NCBI RefSeq assembly: GCF_032854445.1
Contig: NC_088301.1
Coordinates: forward strand, 37,623,187 to 37,687,186
DNA: 64,000 bases
From: Liolophura sinensis
Lineage: Eukaryota; Mollusca; Polyplacophora; Chitonida; Chitonidae
Reading direction: 5' to 3'
A program made the translations under genes and the position numbers. Shown here one piece after another: positions 51,282 to 63,760 of the stretch. Position 1 is the stretch's first letter. Each line of letters opens with the position of its first letter. The notes below the pieces were generated by a model. The model was not told the DNA's origin. It did no database searches and was given only the letters and a program-made list of their open reading frames with translations.

Positions 51282-52454
51282 ATGTCGTCCACGGCCAACT
51301 CTAACCCTCCTCCCAGGACCCGTCCGTTGAAGACAGCTCTGCACCAAGCCGTTCTCGATGGTCGCCTTCACCAGGTTCGCCTACTCGTCGCAAAACACAA
51401 CAGTAGCGTGGACTCCAGAGATGTCAATGGCAGGACTCCTCTCATGTTGGCTTGTATCCTAGATTCAGAAGACTATGGTTGCAAAATGGCGAAGATATTC
51501 ATACAGGCAGGTACGTACTTAAATATCCGGGATAATATGGGCCGAACGGCTTTGAGTTATGCCTGTATGAATGGTCGGGAAGGAATCGTGAAGATGATCC
51601 TACGAGAGGACGTGTTGGATCTTAACGATGCGGACAACGACGGGTACTCTCCACTCCACCATGCCACTGTTAGCGGCAATCCCAGAGTGGTGGAGATGCT
51701 AACTGACGTCATCGTTAAGTTCGGCTTGAACGTTGACGTAAGAAACTGTTTGGGTTACACGGCGTTGTTGTTGGCATGTAAGCTTGGCCACTACGCCTCG
51801 GCATACATCTTATACACCAAAGGGCACGCATCTGCCGCCCTAAGAGACAATGAATTCTTCCTGACATCTCCTGAGTGGGCGCGACGTGGACAAGACATCA
51901 ACCTTAATCTCGGAGTTGTTCAGAAAAAAGTGTCTGCTGAACCGGTGTTTTTCTCCATTTCACGGGAGAAGACAATGTATCACAGAGCATTCACCCCAGT
52001 ATGTCGACATACTCGTGCCAAGCCAGATCCATTAACCAGTTCTTGTGGAAGTTTTTTGCAGTACCCACTGGTATTCAAGAGCCATCCTACCGACCAAGTA
52101 CGTTGCGCCGAAAGTCAAATAGGTGGAAAGAATGCTAGACAGCTACTCTTGCAGACGATGGAGGAACTTCCGGTGAAGCGGCCGTTTTCAACCCGGAAGC
52201 AGTTCAACAGAATAAATCCTCCCTCTAGCGCCAAACTAAGAGAGATCACCCATATCTCCAGTGCAGGATCTAGCTCTGGCCTTAAGGGTATATTTAAAAT
52301 CTACTCAGATCAGTACGGCTATAACATGCAACTTCGTGCTTTGCTCAAGGAACATTTTGAGTCCACCAAGTCTAGAGATGATACACTCTCTGAAGATGAC
52401 CCTTCCCTTACAGACGCGAAGTTTGAGCTGCCCGCTATAGTGGTGAATACTTAA
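51282..52454 (+). CDS. Single-exon ankyrin-repeat protein (ANKRD63/34-like)
   Basis: A 390-residue protein with no signal peptide or membrane segment. Five ankyrin repeats fill the N-terminal half: about 16-46, 50-82, 86-117, 121-153 and 157-188. Typical cores are visible, such as GRTPLMLAC, GRTALSYAC, GYSPLHHATVSG and GYTALLLACKLGH. From memory, the repeat order and the insert after repeat 2 (DSEDYGCKMAKIF) resemble vertebrate ANKRD63 and ANKRD34 proteins, which are also short N-terminal ankyrin proteins. Ankyrin repeats bind other proteins; the partner and process are unknown. Residues 190-390 are a less ordered, Ser/Lys-rich tail with an acidic SEDDPSLTD patch near the end, and no known domain. 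The start at 51282 is supported by the TATA/initiator pair and by the repeats beginning soon after it. The gene is intact and intronless. That it is a real gene is very likely. The orthology is tentative. Confidence 0.93.
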   Translation: MSSTANSNPPPRTRPLKTALHQAVLDGRLHQVRLLVAKHNSSVDSRDVNGRTPLMLACILDSEDYGCKMAKIFIQAGTYLNIRDNMGRTALSYACMNGREGIVKMILREDVLDLNDADNDGYSPLHHATVSGNPRVVEMLTDVIVKFGLNVDVRNCLGYTALLLACKLGHYASAYILYTKGHASAALRDNEFFLTSPEWARRGQDINLNLGVVQKKVSAEPVFFSISREKTMYHRAFTPVCRHTRAKPDPLTSSCGSFLQYPLVFKSHPTDQVRCAESQIGGKNARQLLLQTMEELPVKRPFSTRKQFNRINPPSSAKLREITHISSAGSSSGLKGIFKIYSDQYGYNMQLRALLKEHFESTKSRDDTLSEDDPSLTDAKFELPAIVVNT

Positions 52455-53066
52455 ATATTATATATTCACATTAATGTCATGCACATATCAGCAAGGCGTT
52501 TTACAAAAACACCATATATGAACTGAAGTAAGAAATGAACACATAAGGATATTTCACCCCTTTGCTTTTGACAAAAACTAATTTTGTAGATTTTCTTCGC
52601 ATATCTATTCTGTTTTGAAATTATTATTATCCTGCGCATAGAAAATATTTGAAAGATGTTTTTGTGTTTTGTTTTTTTGATAAATTATAAAATTACGTAA
52701 GTATAACTACGGCAGATAAGTGAACGGTAGTAACTGTGCTATAAGTACAAAATACTTAAACTATGATAAATATACTTTGGTATGAGAGATTCAAATCAAT
52801 CAAAGTCTTCCCCATTGAATCATTGCATACGCGATATAACACGCAGCATAAGTGTGTGAGTTCAAGCCCAGGTCAGGCTATATTCATCGCCTGTCGTGTA
52901 TAGGCCTACGTGCATGTGATGGTCTTCAGCAACCTGCGGATGCACGGTCTTGGGTTTCCCCCGTGCTCTGTCCGGTTTCCTCCTACCATAATGCTAGCCG
53001 CCGTCTTAGAAGTGAAATATTCTTGAGTATGGTGTAAAACATCAGTCAAAAGAAGTAATAAATATA
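52455..53066 (+). terminator. Ankyrin-gene 3' region with SINE-borne AATAAA
   Basis: After the stop codon no AATAAA appears until 53057-53062, which lies in the tail of the same-strand SINE. GATAAA variants occur earlier, at about 52679 and 52764. The transcript may end at a weak signal or use the SINE tail. Confidence 0.35.
52850..53066 (+). mobile_element. SINE family 1, plus strand
   Basis: Shows box B (GAGTTCAAGCCC), CAACCTGCGGATG, TCCGGTTTCCTCCTACCATA, AAGTGAAATATTCTTGAGTA and a short AATAAA tail. The head upstream of box B is decayed. Confidence 0.75.
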
Positions 53067-54945
<1,879 letters not shown>

Positions 54946-54947
54946 TT

Positions 54948-55235
54948 GGAAGGCATTCATATATTTTACGAGTTTGGTGGCTTTTACGATCCATACTGAC
55001 GGTATCTATGAACTCTGACGTCACATCACCTTTCCTGATGTTCACAACAAGGAAGGAATTTTTGGGAACATTATTTCAGTAATCTTTCACTCATGGGTAA
55101 AAAGAGTTATTCCAACATTCGGTGTCGTGATTTGAGTTGGATCAACTTCCTGTGACGTCAGAGTTCCTAACCTCTGATAGTATGGTCCATAAAGCCCACC
55201 TAAAAATCAAATGTTTGAGCGCCTTTAACTCATTG
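54948..55235 (-). mobile_element. CRE-bearing fold-back element B, copy 2
   Basis: The reverse complement matches copy 1 at 24958-25222. The ends at 54976 and 55200 are inverted relatives of about 50 bp. Both contain GAACTCTGACGTCAC, so there are two intact TGACGTCA palindromes (55016-55023 and 55153-55160). The copy keeps about 35 bp that copy 1 lacks near one end. It is non-coding. Confidence 0.75.
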
Positions 55236-55899
55236 CACAAAAATCTAAAAAAAAATCTTTTCCTTTAAAGTTGATAATATGTCAGCGAAACTAAACCGCT
55301 TGTTTTTGCTGAAGTTAACGTATAAATATGCAACGAACAATTTGGTGGGTGAAAATACAATACAAAGGCCTACCTTTACATCACGTTAGAATTGTAAGAT
55401 TTTTTGGTATTTTAGATAAAGCCAAAGTTAACTTTTTGCCAGGCGCCAATCTAGCTCGTAGTGTTCATGCTAAGTTTCCGTATATTTAATGAGATTGTTA
55501 ACTGCACCTTCCACGTTCATCTTTGATTCACGGTTGATTGCTTCTGCATTTGGGTGCGAGCCTTTGTACTTCAGTACTGTCCTGCTCAGGGTATTCTCTA
55601 ATTTGTGTTATTGTGAAAAGCAGTGGTTGTGACGGGCAGCGTGGTGGGGAATAAAGCATTGCAGGAGGGGTGTACAAATGGCAGATCAATACAGAGTACT
55701 CAAGAGCTCATTGCTTTAAATCGCCGCCTTCAAGTAGATGAGTGGGTGCGACTATAGCGTTCAATGTTTGGTGATCACTGAGGATATAGTATCTTTTGTA
55801 AAACCATCACTTCGTTGAATCGTCCTGGGTTTATTCCAGCGTGAACACTCTTTGGCGACTTATTTCTCTTGAGCATTGTACAAATCTTCCCTTGAGTTT

Positions 55900-56830
55900 C
55901 CTGAAATGTCCAAAAGCAGCTATGGGTAATCATGGTTGATAAAGGCGCTGGGCGATCGGGTGTGGACTAATCAACTCCCGCCATCCTTAGACATGACCCG
56001 GACTGCTTACAAACGACGTTCCTTATTGGTTAATTATATTTCCCTTTGTTGCGTCGAGAATCATCCGCCAAGATTTAATCGCAGCGAATGACTTAGCAGC
56101 GACGTGTATAAATTTACTTAAGCAGTGAGGCCAATTGTTGTAGGTCCCTAAAGCAAGATGTGTTTAACTGGCATTTCGTCTAAGGAAATGATAGATTCTG
56201 CTTTAAAACCTTTGAGGAATTCCTCAAACTTGTTGGCACCTCTTCAAATTGGCGTCTCTCTAACCGAGAAGACCTTCGGACTAATAACGTCAAAGCTGGT
56301 TCACGCGTGTCTTTCAGGGACGCTAATTGCTCGGAGGAAACCATCCGAGAATGTATGTCATTTCTACTCTCATGTTCTGTGGGGACCTAACAGGACAATC
56401 CCAGCTCGACACAGGTTTCATTTAGCCGGCTTTGTGTGAAAAATGTAATCAAATCGCTTATCAACTCGGCAAAGCACGGCTGACAGACTAGGGAGTCCCA
56501 GTTAATTTCCAGTTTATTACCTCCTGCTAAAAACTGGTTAGACTATTAAGTCCTTGAGGCGGCTTCTCTGGCAAACCAATCTATTTGTGTATTAGACATT
56601 GATTGGTATCGCAGCTATATACACTCCGTAATACCATTGACAAATTCGGTGAGAAAAAAGCCATCCCTTGTCCCATTGTCCTGGATGCCACTATCACTCC
56701 CTTGGCTTTTCCCAGAGAAAATGAGCTGTTTCTTCGCTTCGACAATGAAAAGCCAATTCGACAAATGTCCTTGCGTGCAGCAAAAACACATTAATTTCGG
56801 AAACAAAATACAGAGTTAGATTCGCGACAT
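55900..56830. promoter_or_regulatory. Candidate regulatory island with Sox-like sites
   Basis: About 0.9 kb of repeat-free, GC-richer DNA. Within 56600-56800 there are several Sox-type ATTGTC/GACAAT cores. The plus-strand frame at 56158-56439 (93 codons) and the overlapping frames near 56600-56820 have no recognised domain and compete on both strands, so I do not call genes. Conserved non-coding DNA is the best guess. Confidence 0.25.
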
Positions 56831-57459
56831 CAGAAGACACAGAATGAATCAGCAATCGTCCAGCTAAGTTTACTTACATGTATATAATCATATAAGTGTA
56901 CAAATATGTAGTTTTGAAAGTCGTTGGTATTTTCCAAAAATATAGATACAAATCATATAATGGCCTACAAGTTTACTTATGTAAATTCTGGTAATTTGAA
57001 CTTAAAAGTTAATGTTAAGTGTCTTACTGACATCTGGGTATAGCTTGTATTAACGGCGCTTGTATAAATATGGGAAAAAATATTTGTAGACGTTATATGT
57101 GTGCATTACTTGGACAGCAACACTTAGTTTATATTAAAAAATACCATTGGTAAACTCTGGCCGTAAATTGCCTGTAGTTACAGTCTAAAAACTGAACATA
57201 AATGAACGTATATATAATAAGTTGAACAAAGAAACATATGGAATTCTAGTGATATTAGTGTTAATGAAAATCATGAACTAATCAATAAATCATTGAACGC
57301 AGCCTATATACTGTAGATTAACTTCTGTACGCCTAATGGGTTCATTGTATTTATAATGAACTCAAAGAGCAACCGAAAAAATGTGACAAATCAGATACAG
57401 AACGGTGCTTTTGCTCGTGAAGGACAAAAACTCAAATTTTCGATGACAGAATGCCGAAA

Positions 57460-57800
57460 GATTATCGGATAGTTTTTCTGCCCAGTAGTGAGTATACTCC
57501 CAGACTTGGCACAAAGGCACTTAGCCCGGGCCCCGGGGCTTGGGGCCCGTCTGTTGCTCCCTCCAGCGGCCTTCTCTTTTATCAGTTCAATTTCTGATTC
57601 TTCGTGGAGTTTTCCCTTGCGGTGAGGGAATAATTCGAAGCCAATTAGTTAATTCACTTAAAAGATTTTCGAATGATTTAATTTCTATAGCTCTGATTTT
57701 TCTGTCAATCGCGTTCAGTTTGGCTCCAGGCTAGCGCAAACCAGTGAAGATGTCTCCCCTCTCGGTCTCCCCTTAACGCTTCAGTTCTAGCCGCCATTAT
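57460..57800. promoter_or_regulatory. Candidate regulatory island with GC palindrome
   Basis: Holds a very GC-rich core with a CCCGGGCCCCGGGG run (about 57524-57537), next to homeodomain-type sites (CCAATTAGTTAATTCAC, about 57640-57656). It contrasts sharply with the AT-rich flanks. No gene is seen. Role is inferred. Confidence 0.22.
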
Positions 57801-58700
57801 TTCACAGAGGCTCTGGTTTGCCGCTTGAACAATCCAGTAAGGTTCTCTCTGAAGAGATTTGTGTCGGACGAGAAGAAGTTCAAGTATATTCTGTCTTCAT
57901 CAACAACTTTCTTTGTGTAACTCAAATATTGTGAATGTCCCAGACATTGCCTCATTCCTGCCGTGAAACATTGATCAAAGTAGGCATAGCCAGACACAAT
58001 AGACACAAAAGCTGCCTTTGTGAATTTCAAACAGTAGTTCAATGGCACCAGACCAATATTGTTCCTTTGCTTAGAAGCTGTGACCAGAAATACAACTATG
58101 TTTTCTTAGCCAATTGCCGGCCCAATAGATACTGAAACCTGTCGTTTGGAATATGCATTCAAAACATGGATATATCTCAATGTGTTTCTTATTCAGACAA
58201 TTTCATGTTGACATCAACATGAATATGCTTTCCAAATAGATAGTTATAGTTTGAATGATTTTATTAACATGTGTTTTTCACATAAACGTATCTGTGTAAG
58301 CCAGAATAATGAGAGTCTTTGTTCATCAATATTTAGTAGATAATATTTTTCACTTAAAATTAACTATGTAAGCTAGAGTGAATATCACATTCCGACATCA
58401 TCATCAGTAGAATTGATTTATAAATGAAATAATGAAAATAATGAAATTCGACCACGGAGCGAATGTCGCTCAGTCCAAGAAATCAAGCGATTTATTGGAT
58501 GAAGACGTATACCGAGAAAGCCTCCTAATGTGTTTTGTGGAAATTCATGGACTACGAATTTGAACTTTGATATGGAATTCATGCCTGGAATATCCACTGT
58601 CTGCCCTGCATCATTGAAAACTGACGACCGCTTCTCTTTTGTGTGTTACCGGCTTTATTTCATATTTGTATAATTTCTTCCATATCTTTGTCTTTGGGAG
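57801..58700. other. Intergenic DNA, nothing recognised
   Basis: AT-rich with short open frames (83 codons or fewer) and no recognised domain. Confidence 0.45.
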
Positions 58701-58703
58701 CTA

Positions 58704-58806
58704 GTGTTAAACGTTGTTTTGGAAATGGATCTTGCGATTATCAACTTGGAACGCCCTTTAAGGACTGGTATATGAATGTCGGACATGACGCTTATATTTG
58801 TAGAAG
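58704..58806 (+). repeat. Dispersed repeat family G, fragment
   Basis: Contains GTTGTTTTGGAAATGGATCT, then TTGCGATTATCAACTTGGAA and GGTATATGAATGTCGGACAT. It matches the 17.3, 21.3, 22.1 and 60.4 kb copies. Confidence 0.65.
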
Positions 58807-59149
58807 AGATATATGTAGCTGACAATATGTGCTGTTACATATCCGATATGTATCTCTCTTCAAAACTTTAACGGACATTTTGGACTGTTTCTGTTGCTTA
58901 CTGAATATTGTTCTAAAGATATGAAGCTTCATCTGTCAACTACAGCAGTAGTGCCACACCCTCAGGACATTACCTCGAAGAGGTAAAACATTTATGACAG
59001 ACGAGCGAGTTTATTTTCCAGTGAAGTTTAGCTCGCTTGCTGGTCTGCCTGTTGCCGAAACAAGACGGGTAGGTGTTAAAAGTAAATTAATGTGTTTGTA
59101 AACGCCTGGTAAAGACATTAGCCATGTAAACCGATCTGCCATCTAAACA

Positions 59150-59510
59150 GTAATTAAGTTCGACATGTTTAGGGTAGGCTGGCGGTGATAAGGCGTTTAA
59201 ACAGCCACTCGCTGACAGCCGTCCCCTTATTGCCTCCCCCAATGGATGTACAAGTTAGTTCGCAGACACAAAAATAACAGAGCAACCCTCTCCCTCCGGC
59301 TTGCAAACATTATTAATAGTCTTCATAAATATGTACATTCCTGAGTCTTGCTGGGTGAATGTGCCGTGCGCCTGTCGTCGCGAGTAACTGGGCTGATAGA
59401 CGCGCGCAACTGGCAAGTAATGGCAGAAGACGCGATGTGTATGTCGGGGGCCACAGAAACGGCGAATTATACACGGCTTTCACGACAATCCATCTTTTCA
59501 ACACGATGTT
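59150..59510. promoter_or_regulatory. Candidate regulatory island
   Basis: Repeat-free, less AT-rich block. Short frames overlap on both strands (59313-59504 minus, 59359-59562 plus) and have no domain. Assigned on composition only. Confidence 0.18.
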
Positions 59511-59770
59511 AATGTATTTACTAAAGGCCAGGGGAAACAGAAGAAAAATAAATTATTGGTAATGCGTGGTTTGTGTAGCAGTGTTTAGCAGACATAGCAG
59601 GCGAGCATTCGAATGATGCATTAGGAAAGATAGTTTGCCACATACTGGACAAAAATTTACTTAAACTCGCGGCATATCTATAAGACTGGTTAAAACGTTA
59701 GAATTTTCAAATTCAAACGTTTTAGTTCATACTAAATTAAGCTGCTACATAAGATGAATTTAAAATGGTT

Positions 59771-60016
59771 TGTTTATTTACTGGATTGGTGATATTCATG
59801 AACTCATGAATATTTCACTTAAACGACTTCGGAGAGCATTATTGCTGGAAGAAACCGGGTAGAGCCAAGGGGATACCCACGACCATCCTCATGTTGTTGG
59901 CATAACTTCCCACGTACGGCCGGAGAGGAGTCCAGCATGAGCGACCGCATTGGTGGGAGGCATCTGGGTCATTGCGCCGCGCTGGCGTGCTAACCCCCTC
60001 GGCCACGGAGGCTCCC
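59771..60016 (-). mobile_element. SINE family 1, near full length
   Basis: From the 3' end it shows GGATTGGTGATATTCATGAA, CATGAATATTTCACTTAAAC, CCCACGACCATCC, CCCACGTACGGCCGGAGAGG and the head complement (GCGTGCTAACCCCCTCGGCC). A short deletion removes the stretch around box B. Confidence 0.8.
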
Positions 60017-60318
60017 AAAAAGCTTCATAATAACGAAATATAGTAGTTTATTTAACTAGTCAAAGCTCACATAATAAACTCAACATTAATCCATTTTCGA
60101 TGGAATTTTTCGTAGTATATAACAGTCATCATTGTATTGTTTTGTTGCTTTTCACTGTACAAGCTCATATGCATAACAAAATCCTAGAGGATTGATTCAT
60201 CATCAATATTCATGTGGTATAAACTAGACAAACTGTGTCAAGGTTATTCAATCAAACGTCTTCGCTCTAAGTGTCGTAAGTTTTACAATGAGTATAATTC
60301 TCTTGCAAGTCAATATGG

Positions 60319-60348
60319 GCAGAGCGTCCAGTATCTCTGGCGCTCTGC
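60319..60348. repeat. Near-perfect hairpin
   Basis: GCAGAGCGTCCAG pairs with CTGGCGCTCTGC around a 5-nt loop, with one bulged base. It lies just left of a family G copy. Function unknown. Confidence 0.6.
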
Positions 60349-60437
60349 TTCATGATTGTCGAATTCCGCTGAACCCGGCGCTAGGGGATGTATATTCATC
60401 GTGTTGAATTAGATCGCCACGTTGGATATATCAACAC

Positions 60438-60731
60438 CTGCAATCAAAGCGCAACGGAGTTACATATTTTGTTATCGACAACTTATTCGCTAGCACGGCG
60501 CAAGACTTCAATGCTGATTTCACTCATTCGCCTAGAACATACCTTACATCTTTCAAATATTATCGAAAACTATTGAGTGCTTCTCTTAGTTTGATTTCAT
60601 ACTTTATATACTTTTGTAGTTCTTTGGTCGTATGCGTTATACGTCGTTTTTAGAATTGTGATTCTAAAAACTTGGGAGGTCCTTATTGTTTGACAGCTGG
60701 TATAAATGTCTGTTTCGACGCATAGATTTAC
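60438..60731 (+). repeat. Dispersed repeat family G, long copy
   Basis: The plus-strand counterpart of 21305-21587. It also has a perfect 11-bp hairpin (GTTTTTAGAAT, 60646-60656, with its complement at 60661-60671) where the other copies have unrelated bases. Confidence 0.7.
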
Positions 60732-60734
60732 ACA

Positions 60735-61690
60735 TTTTTCTAACTACGTCAGATGTGTGTGGTCAGTTGCTATGCGTGAATGAACAACTGTTTGAAACTA
60801 TTGTTCCAAGATCTTCCCACAAGACCAGTTCTACAGTTTGAATAAGAGTATTTATGACCTGCTCAAATTCACAGCAGATAGAAAGCATTCAGGACTCAGA
60901 TCGCTACGTCGAATGTTGCAACTCCTCAGCATGATGACCTTTTATTTGTGATGTGGATAACATTTTAGGGAGAAAACTTCTGTTCGAATTACTTTAGCCG
61001 TTTACAAATACATTACTCTGCCGTTAACGTTCAATGTGTTTATTGCAGTGGTGTTTAGCACCACAGCAGTCAGATTTAAATGGGGAGAAAATCTAGCAGA
61101 TCCCGGAGGAAACCCTGCATGGCACCTCGTATGGTGCAAAAGAAATCTCCTGACATAAAGCCTCTGTCAAACAACCATCAGGGAGTTGTTTTGCACCTGC
61201 GACCTCAATAATTAATTAACGGAGGCATGAAACCTCAAAATAAGTCTACTTACTTTAAAAATATACCGGACATTAAGGACACATTCAGTTGTTGATGTCT
61301 TTAGTATTGATTACATATTTGTCTTTTATCTAACGCCATAATTTGTTATCAATAAGTACATTTCTTATAAATAGTGTGTGCGTCCAAGATATAGCTATTT
61401 ATTGGGTTTACCGTCCAGGGTGATTAAGACATGTAAGGTTCATAATGACTTGAAACAAATGCAAATTAAGACAGACAGACCGTACAAGCAAAAAGGTTTA
61501 TTCTAATATTTATTTTCTGCAAACAAAAGATACATCTGTTTTTGTAGACAAAAGGTGGTTCATCTGATTGTTTTGGGTTTCATTTTCTGTTGCCTCAAAA
61601 AACAAATACAAACAAAAAAACACACGCACACAAACCTACACGAAGACCGTCTTTGGAACACAAGTGACGTTTTGTCAATTCCAGCGTGGT
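60735..61690. other. Intergenic DNA with a possible decayed SINE
   Basis: No gene is supported. A patch at about 61045-61230 (GTGTTTAGCACC, GGAGGAAACCCTGC, GCACCTGCGACCTC) recalls SINE blocks but is too diverged to assign. Confidence 0.35.
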
Positions 61691-62350
61691 TTTACAGCAG
61701 GCCGATAAATTCTAGCCCTATGTGACAGGGGTTAGAATGATCGGGTGATTGATTCTTAGCCAATCAGACTGCACGAATGTTATACAACACCTGGTTCTCA
61801 TAGGAATGTTTCTTTCTGGTGTTCCATTATTCATCTTGTGTTCTCATTAGTGTTGGAGAAAGAAAACAACAATTAGGACAAGGGAGGCGTAAAAAACAAA
61901 TATTTCGGTGATGTGGTGACGGGAGGCTAATGGTAACGGAGAAGGGCTTGAGGGCAATCCATCTCTGTCGCCATGATAGATTTTACAGCAAGGGGCAAGT
62001 TACGGCCGGCTTGAGATCTATTGAGCGAGAGTTGCCTCATTTCGGGGGTTAAAGCTTGCCATCCTTCAGCACATGTGTCTAAACATTTCACCCGACGATT
62101 CTAGCGGAAAAGCCAGAAAAAATATACACTTCAATAACATTAGCCGAGGAACATAGTAGCTGGCGTTTGTTGAAAGTGTTCGAGAGAAAGTTTTGTCTAA
62201 ACAAAGCAAACAGTAAGCTGATCAGACTAACCAAATGTCTTCACTACCTACCGCTCAGCGTGCAGCAATGCTCATATGGAACGCCGCTCAAAGAATGGTG
62301 AAATGGAGCGTGCGTGGAGGGGTCACATGGGAAGGCGGGTATCATGAAGT
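61690..62350. promoter_or_regulatory. Candidate regulatory island
   Basis: Repeat-free block with GC-richer stretches, an AATTAGGAC site and other homeodomain-type cores. No open frame of note. Regulatory role is inference. Confidence 0.18.
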
Positions 62351-62923
62351 CCTACTGGGCTAACAACTGCCTGCCTAAACATACCTGCTACTGTATTAAT
62401 GTCCAGTGTTTACACAGCATTTTGCGAACAGAGAGGGTATAATTTCCACATCTGATCTAGGGTACTATTCAGCCGTATATATACACTCTGTTATATCAGC
62501 CTCTTCCGGAGTATATATCAGACGACATTCACTTTGCGTCTAAATCCGATTCAAACGATGCGATTGTCGAGTCGAACCGACGAATGAAAATAGAACATAC
62601 CTTATTTGATGTTACAAATTGCATCGTCTTAGAGTGCTTTTTGTCCATTTTTCGTTCAACCTAGCTTGTTGAACTCGACGTGTCGATAAGCCAAGTCGCA
62701 TCGTGTGAAGACGACTTTACATAGATAAAGATGTCGTCAAATCTCTGTCCGGAAACGTATTATTATAAAACAGTGCCATGTTTAACCAAAAGGAAATTGT
62801 ACCTTCTTTGAAACAGTGGCTGATTGCTTTCTAAGCGCATATTATTTCCCACTTGACCATATTTTCTGTCACGAAATGTTAATATGATGTTAATAAGTTA
62901 TCTTGGATTTATCATAAACCTAA

Positions 62924-63433
62924 GTGTCAAATCCGGAATTCATTTGCCAGCCCTTCTTCAAAATACCAAGTAATGTACAACACGTCCGTTCAGTAAGCCA
63001 AATGAATATGGAACCAAAGATGGTGCGGTGCTGTCAAGCAAGACAAGTTGATAATCTCAACATCCAACTGCAGAAATATATAAGAATGAATAACTCTTCT
63101 TTCAAGTTAGAAGTGATAATTGGTTTTCCATTATACAAAGAAGATACTGGAAGACATACTTCAGACATATCAAAATTAATGAGGTGTCATAATGAAAGTC
63201 TAAACGGTACATTTATAGTATCCGTGTTGAAAAAATATGCAAGAAGATGCATTTCATTCACACTGAAACTGGCTCCATACGAGCTGCATGCAGATATAAA
63301 ACCATGGATTAACAGTGGATTCATCCATCCTAAAGAATACAACATCCCATGGTATAAACATGTAGGCCTATATGCGCGATATATGAAACCTCTTCATGCC
63401 TTCCTGTCGGATATTGATGTACACAACATGTAA
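62924..63433 (+). CDS. Unrecognised open frame, possible exon or gene relic
   Basis: This frame is open for 169 codons after an in-frame stop at 62921. It begins with GTG, and its first ATG is at 63002 (143 codons to the stop). The product is Lys/Ile-rich with no signal peptide, membrane segment or motif I know. The plus strand is A-rich and T-poor here, unlike most of the window, which hints at coding. A good donor (GTAAGG, 63430-63435) overlaps the last sense codon, so it could be an internal exon. A second frame in the same phase (63524-63760, starting ATG ATG) follows, with similar composition. It could equally be a decayed transposon or chance. Function unknown. Confidence 0.25.
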   Translation: MSNPEFICQPFFKIPSNVQHVRSVSQMNMEPKMVRCCQARQVDNLNIQLQKYIRMNNSSFKLEVIIGFPLYKEDTGRHTSDISKLMRCHNESLNGTFIVSVLKKYARRCISFTLKLAPYELHADIKPWINSGFIHPKEYNIPWYKHVGLYARYMKPLHAFLSDIDVHNM

Positions 63434-63523
63434 GGTACTTCGTACTTGTTGTCATTAAGGCAGTTCTCACATGCGGAGGGGGGGGGGGATTAATTTGTAA
63501 TGGCGTTTCCCCATCCAAGTTGA

Positions 63524-63760
63524 ATGATGCACGCCATTAACGGAACGTTGAATAAATTATTTTCCCAAGTAAACTGCCAATTGAGGCTGCTTTACATAAA
63601 TGTCCAGTACCCAAGAGAACTAAGCCTTTACACAGCTGTCGTAAAGAACATCGATGGTATAAGGATACACGCGTGGACAGTAAAGAGGGGGAATGTTAAC
63701 ACATGGAGTCCACAGAAAATGCTAGCCTTTGACAAATTACGCATGTTCAAACAACGATAG
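63524..63760 (+). CDS. Unrecognised open frame next to the 63-kb frame
   Basis: A 78-codon frame in the same phase as 62924-63433 and only 90 bp downstream of it. An 11-G run (63478-63488) lies between them. The product has no recognised domain. It may be part of the same gene or relic as its neighbour, with an intron or disruption in between. I cannot tell. Confidence 0.18.
   Translation: MMHAINGTLNKLFSQVNCQLRLLYINVQYPRELSLYTAVVKNIDGIRIHAWTVKRGNVNTWSPQKMLAFDKLRMFKQR

Noticed and set aside
56158-56439. 93-codon frame with a faint reverse-transcriptase-like stretch (LLAPLQIGV).
   Set aside because: No catalytic motif or neighbouring retroelement domain is present, and the similarity is too short to mean anything.
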